Below are positions 61,299-64,000 of a DNA stretch of 64,000 nt, in pieces. Every line of letters begins with the position of its first letter. The first letter of the stretch is position 1. The notes below the pieces were generated by a model that ran no database searches, was not told the DNA's origin, and worked only from the letters and a program-made list of their open reading frames with translations. A program made the translations under genes and the position numbers. The DNA is from Allocoprobacillus sp002160865 (GTDB lineage: Bacteria > Bacillota_I > Bacilli_A > Erysipelotrichales > Coprobacillaceae), in assembly GCF_042850985.1 (NCBI RefSeq), contig NZ_AP031415.1, forward strand, positions 868,001 through 932,000, written 5' to 3'.

Positions 61299-61587
61299 GA
61301 AAAGAGAACCAAGATTTTTAAGATTTTCAAAACGTTTATTAGTGATGAGTTTTATTGTTTTTGTTGTGGGAATTGTTGCTTTAAATTCTTATGAATCAAC
61401 AATCAATGTTGCATGTAATAAATTAGAAAAAGACATTAAGACAATTGAATCAGATATTGACGGGTTAGATATGAAAAAATTAGAATTGGCATCTTTTTCT
61501 CGTCTGGAATCAGTTGCTCAAGCGAAGGGATATACATATAAACAAAATACTGCCACAGCTGCCGTTGTAGGAGTTCCTGAAGAATAA
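61282..61587 (+). CDS. ftsL: Cell-division protein FtsL-like
   Basis: 101 residues. Basic cytosolic N-terminus, one membrane segment (about 18-36), then an outside coiled coil (ACNKLEKDIKTIESDIDGLDMKKLELAS) and LESVAQAKGYTYKQ. Small bitopic division protein that pairs with DivIC/FtsB and FtsW-FtsI. Assigned by fold pattern and by position between rsmH and ftsI; the stop overlaps the ftsI start (TAATG). Confidence 0.85.
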   Translation: MKMRNKKREPRFLRFSKRLLVMSFIVFVVGIVALNSYESTINVACNKLEKDIKTIESDIDGLDMKKLELASFSRLESVAQAKGYTYKQNTATAAVVGVPEE

Positions 61588-63740
61588 TGGCAATGAAAAA
61601 AAATAATAATCAAAGTGCTAAAATTGTTTATTGCATTATTATGGTGGTTATTGTTTGTATGGTATGCAATGTCATTTATCTGGGAGCTACTGGTAAACAT
61701 TTTGTCAGTGGAAATGATATTGAAGAATATGCTGAAAGTCGTGGTGAAAGTAAGACAGATATTTTATCTGCCAAACGTGGAACGATTTATTCAAGTGATA
61801 ATGAAGTCATTGCGGGTGATATGAAAACATATAAGCTTTATGCTATTTTATCAAAAACCCACTTAACTTTGGATAAAAAGCCAGATTATGTTGTTGATCC
61901 TGAAGCAACGGCAAAAGCATTAGCACCAATTATTGGAATGGATGAAGAAGATATTTTGAAGCAATTAAAGAAAGACACTTATCAAGTTGAATTTGGAAGT
62001 TATGGAAATAATCTTTCTTCACTCGTTAAAGATCAAATTGATGCTTTAAAATTACCGGGTCTGGAGTTTGATGAAATTACAACAAGAAATTATCGTTATG
62101 GTGATTTTGCTTCTTATGAGGTTGGATATGCTCAAGCTGTTACAGATGAAATCAAAGGAAAAACAGTACAGACATTGGTAGGAAAAATGGGTATTGAACA
62201 AGCTTTTGATGATGAATTATCTGGGACAGATGGAGAAAGAACTTATCTCGCCGATAACAATAATAATGTTTTGCCTAATGGGATTTTAAGTGAAACTGCA
62301 CCCGTTGCTGGAAATGATGTTTATTTAACGATTGATACAGATGTTCAAACAGAATTAGATATGCAGATGGAAAAGATGATTGAAGAATTAAAACCAGAAA
62401 AAGCAACATGTGGTATCATGGATGCCAAGACAGGGAAATTGTTGGCGATTTCTAATTATCCATCTTTTGATCCTAATGAACGTGATATTAAAAATTATGT
62501 GGATTTATTTTTAAATGAACCAGTAGAACCGGGATCAGTTTTTAAATCATTTGTTTATGGAAATGCGATTAATGATCAAAAATTAGATGTTGATGATACA
62601 TATCAATCTGGAAAGTTTCATTATAAAGTCAATGGGAAAACGGTTGCTACAATTAATGACCATAATAGTGGTCGTGGTTGGGGAACAATAAGTTATAAAA
62701 AAGGATTTTATTATTCAAGTAATACAGGAATTTGTCATATCTTGAGTGAAAAAACAGATAAACAATCTTTACTTCAAGATTATGAAGATTTAGGATTCTT
62801 TAAAGAAAGCAGTATTGATGGCTTAACTTCAGCGGCTGGTTTTGCAGGATATAAGCGTGAAGGTGAAAGAACTCTAGAATATTTAACAACAGGATTTGGT
62901 CAAGGTTCTACATTTACTGCTTTACAATTGATTCGTGCTTATAGTGCTTTTGCGAATGATGGAAAAATGGTAGAGCCATATCTGGTTGAAAAAGTTGTCA
63001 ATAGTGATAGTCAAGAAACACTTTATGAAGCCAAAACACAGTATTCTAAACAGATTTATTCAGTAGATACAGTCAAACAAGTTCGAGAATTGTTGAAAGG
63101 TGTTATTAATGAAGAAGGAAGTACCGGATACAATTATCGCATGGATGATGTGAGTTTGATTGGAAAAACGGGAACAGGGCAGGTAGCTTCTGAGTCAGGT
63201 GGATATCGTAGTGGTTATTATACACATAGTTTTGTAGGAATGGCACCTTATGATGATCCTCAAGTGATTTTAGTTATGTGGTATCAGGGAAGTTCATCAA
63301 GTACGACATCTGCCGCAAAGGTTGTACAGGGAGGTATTCGTGCAGCTTTGAATAAATTAAATACACAGCCATCACAAGTTGTGGAAACATCAACATTTGT
63401 TTTAGATAATTATATGAATCAAAGTGTTGATTACGCTAAAGAAGTTCTTTCTAATCATCAGCTTTCATCGCTTGTCATTGGAGATGGTGATATTGTCATG
63501 AGTCAATATCCAAAAGCTCAAACTGAAGTTTCATCGAAATCTCGTGTATTTTTACAGACGAATGGAACGAATATAACCATGCCTTCGATGACGGGCTGGT
63601 CACGAAAGGAAGCAGAAGCCTTTGGTACGATGGCTCATGTGGATATTGAGTTTAAAGGCGAAGGTACAATTTATAAACAGAGTGTAACGAAAGGAACAAA
63701 ACTCAAATCAAATCAAAAAATTACAGTGACTGCAAAATAG
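61587..63740 (+). CDS. ftsI: Division-type penicillin-binding protein (class B) with PASTA domains
   Basis: 717 residues. Membrane anchor 13-34, dimerisation domain with AKRGTIYSSDNEVIAGD, transpeptidase domain with Ser317 in EPGSVFKSF (SxxK), SSNTG (SxN) and KTGTG at about 527. Two PASTA repeats at the C-terminus (about 603-717: VIGDGDIVMSQYPKAQ, MPSMTGWSRKEAEAF). Corresponds to PbpB / FtsI of Bacillota and cross-links septal wall. Fourth gene of the cluster. Confidence 0.93.
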   Translation: MAMKKNNNQSAKIVYCIIMVVIVCMVCNVIYLGATGKHFVSGNDIEEYAESRGESKTDILSAKRGTIYSSDNEVIAGDMKTYKLYAILSKTHLTLDKKPDYVVDPEATAKALAPIIGMDEEDILKQLKKDTYQVEFGSYGNNLSSLVKDQIDALKLPGLEFDEITTRNYRYGDFASYEVGYAQAVTDEIKGKTVQTLVGKMGIEQAFDDELSGTDGERTYLADNNNNVLPNGILSETAPVAGNDVYLTIDTDVQTELDMQMEKMIEELKPEKATCGIMDAKTGKLLAISNYPSFDPNERDIKNYVDLFLNEPVEPGSVFKSFVYGNAINDQKLDVDDTYQSGKFHYKVNGKTVATINDHNSGRGWGTISYKKGFYYSSNTGICHILSEKTDKQSLLQDYEDLGFFKESSIDGLTSAAGFAGYKREGERTLEYLTTGFGQGSTFTALQLIRAYSAFANDGKMVEPYLVEKVVNSDSQETLYEAKTQYSKQIYSVDTVKQVRELLKGVINEEGSTGYNYRMDDVSLIGKTGTGQVASESGGYRSGYYTHSFVGMAPYDDPQVILVMWYQGSSSSTTSAAKVVQGGIRAALNKLNTQPSQVVETSTFVLDNYMNQSVDYAKEVLSNHQLSSLVIGDGDIVMSQYPKAQTEVSSKSRVFLQTNGTNITMPSMTGWSRKEAEAFGTMAHVDIEFKGEGTIYKQSVTKGTKLKSNQKITVTAK

Positions 63741-63765
63741 GAACTTTTGAAGTTCCTATTTTCAT
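63734..63765 (+). terminator. Terminator after ftsI
   Basis: AAAATAGGAACTT / AAGTTCCTATTTT with a small loop; the stop codon of ftsI is in the stem. Probably partial, since more wall genes follow. Confidence 0.65.
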
Positions 63766-63804
63766 ATTTTATAAAAGAAATCATACAATATGATGGTGAT
63801 AAAA

Positions 63805-64000
63805 ATGATTTTTTCTCGTATGATCAAAAAGATTCAATGGGTTAATATTGTCATGACCATCATTATTTTATGCATTGTACTGCGTTTAGGATATAGTCAA
63901 TTTTTTGCTTATCAGGAATTAAGCTTAAAAGCAACAGAATCATGGCAACGTAGCTTTCCATTAGAAGCATCACGTGGAAAAATCTATGATTCTCAACATG
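63805..64000 (+). CDS. Second class B penicillin-binding protein, N-terminal part
   Basis: ATG 63805 with GGTGAT upstream; runs off the window. It begins MIFSRMIKKIQWVNIV with one membrane segment (about 10-30) and then LEASRGKIYDSQ, the ExxRGxIxD start of a PBP dimerisation domain. Likely a second septal or sporulation transpeptidase (SpoVD/FtsI-like). Only 65 residues are seen. Confidence 0.75.
   Translation, partial: MIFSRMIKKIQWVNIVMTIIILCIVLRLGYSQFFAYQELSLKATESWQRSFPLEASRGKIYDSQH

Overview
This window looks like chromosome from a low-GC, endospore-forming, anaerobic Bacillota, most likely a gut member of the Erysipelotrichia / Coprobacillaceae. The evidence is an AT-rich sequence with strong AGGAGG ribosome sites, sporulation genes (gpr, spoIIP), the bacillotal order mraZ-rsmH-ftsL-ftsI, a GGGtGRT / NifU-like pair of the kind seen in anaerobes, an Fe-S enoate-reductase-type flavoenzyme and an L-lactate dehydrogenase. 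The genus is inference; no rRNA is present. I found no tRNA, rRNA or CRISPR.

Layout. 1-5.9 kb: end of a DEAD-box helicase, nfo, a trigger factor without its ribosome-binding domain, two decayed genes, ispG. 6-13.4 kb: two apparently identical IS66-family elements (2,442 bp each, each with its own perfect 8-bp target duplication) that split a large membrane-protein gene and a small membrane-protein gene. 13.5-20.5 kb: pepF, a small-ORF / membrane protein / XRE operon with a tandemly duplicated 13-codon ORF, rpsT, gpr-spoIIP, a uridine-kinase-like protein. 20.6-25.6 kb: a five-gene locus in which two SAM hydroxide adenosyltransferase paralogues flank a complete ECF transporter. 25.7-36.8 kb is accessory in character: XRE regulators (one broken by a 43-bp insert), YbaK-like deacylase, BirA-controlled bioY, an AAA ATPase behind four 33-bp repeats, a TetR / flavin-reductase pair, a KilA-N pseudogene and an IS3-family element sitting exactly in a terminator loop.

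36.8-48.7 kb: the GGGtGRT / NifU-like operon, an XRE gene divergent from an unknown gene, an ECF sigma / RsgI-like anti-sigma with PepSY repeats, a VanRS-like two-component system followed by a C39-like peptidase, and a metF / activation domain / short metH operon. 48.7-64 kb: ABC-F protein, a TIM44-like / membrane Mrr-nuclease pair, M18 aminopeptidase, L,D-transpeptidase, a membrane MerR regulator with a 19-bp-spacer promoter, ldh, a PfkB kinase, a MATE exporter and the start of the division and cell-wall cluster with four MraZ boxes.

Working together: metF, the activation protein and metH form one methionine-synthesis unit in which reactivation is a separate polypeptide. The SAM hydrolases probably act on the pathway whose small molecule the ECF transporter imports. 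The sigma / anti-sigma, VanRS-like, L,D-transpeptidase and PBP genes point to envelope sensing and wall building.
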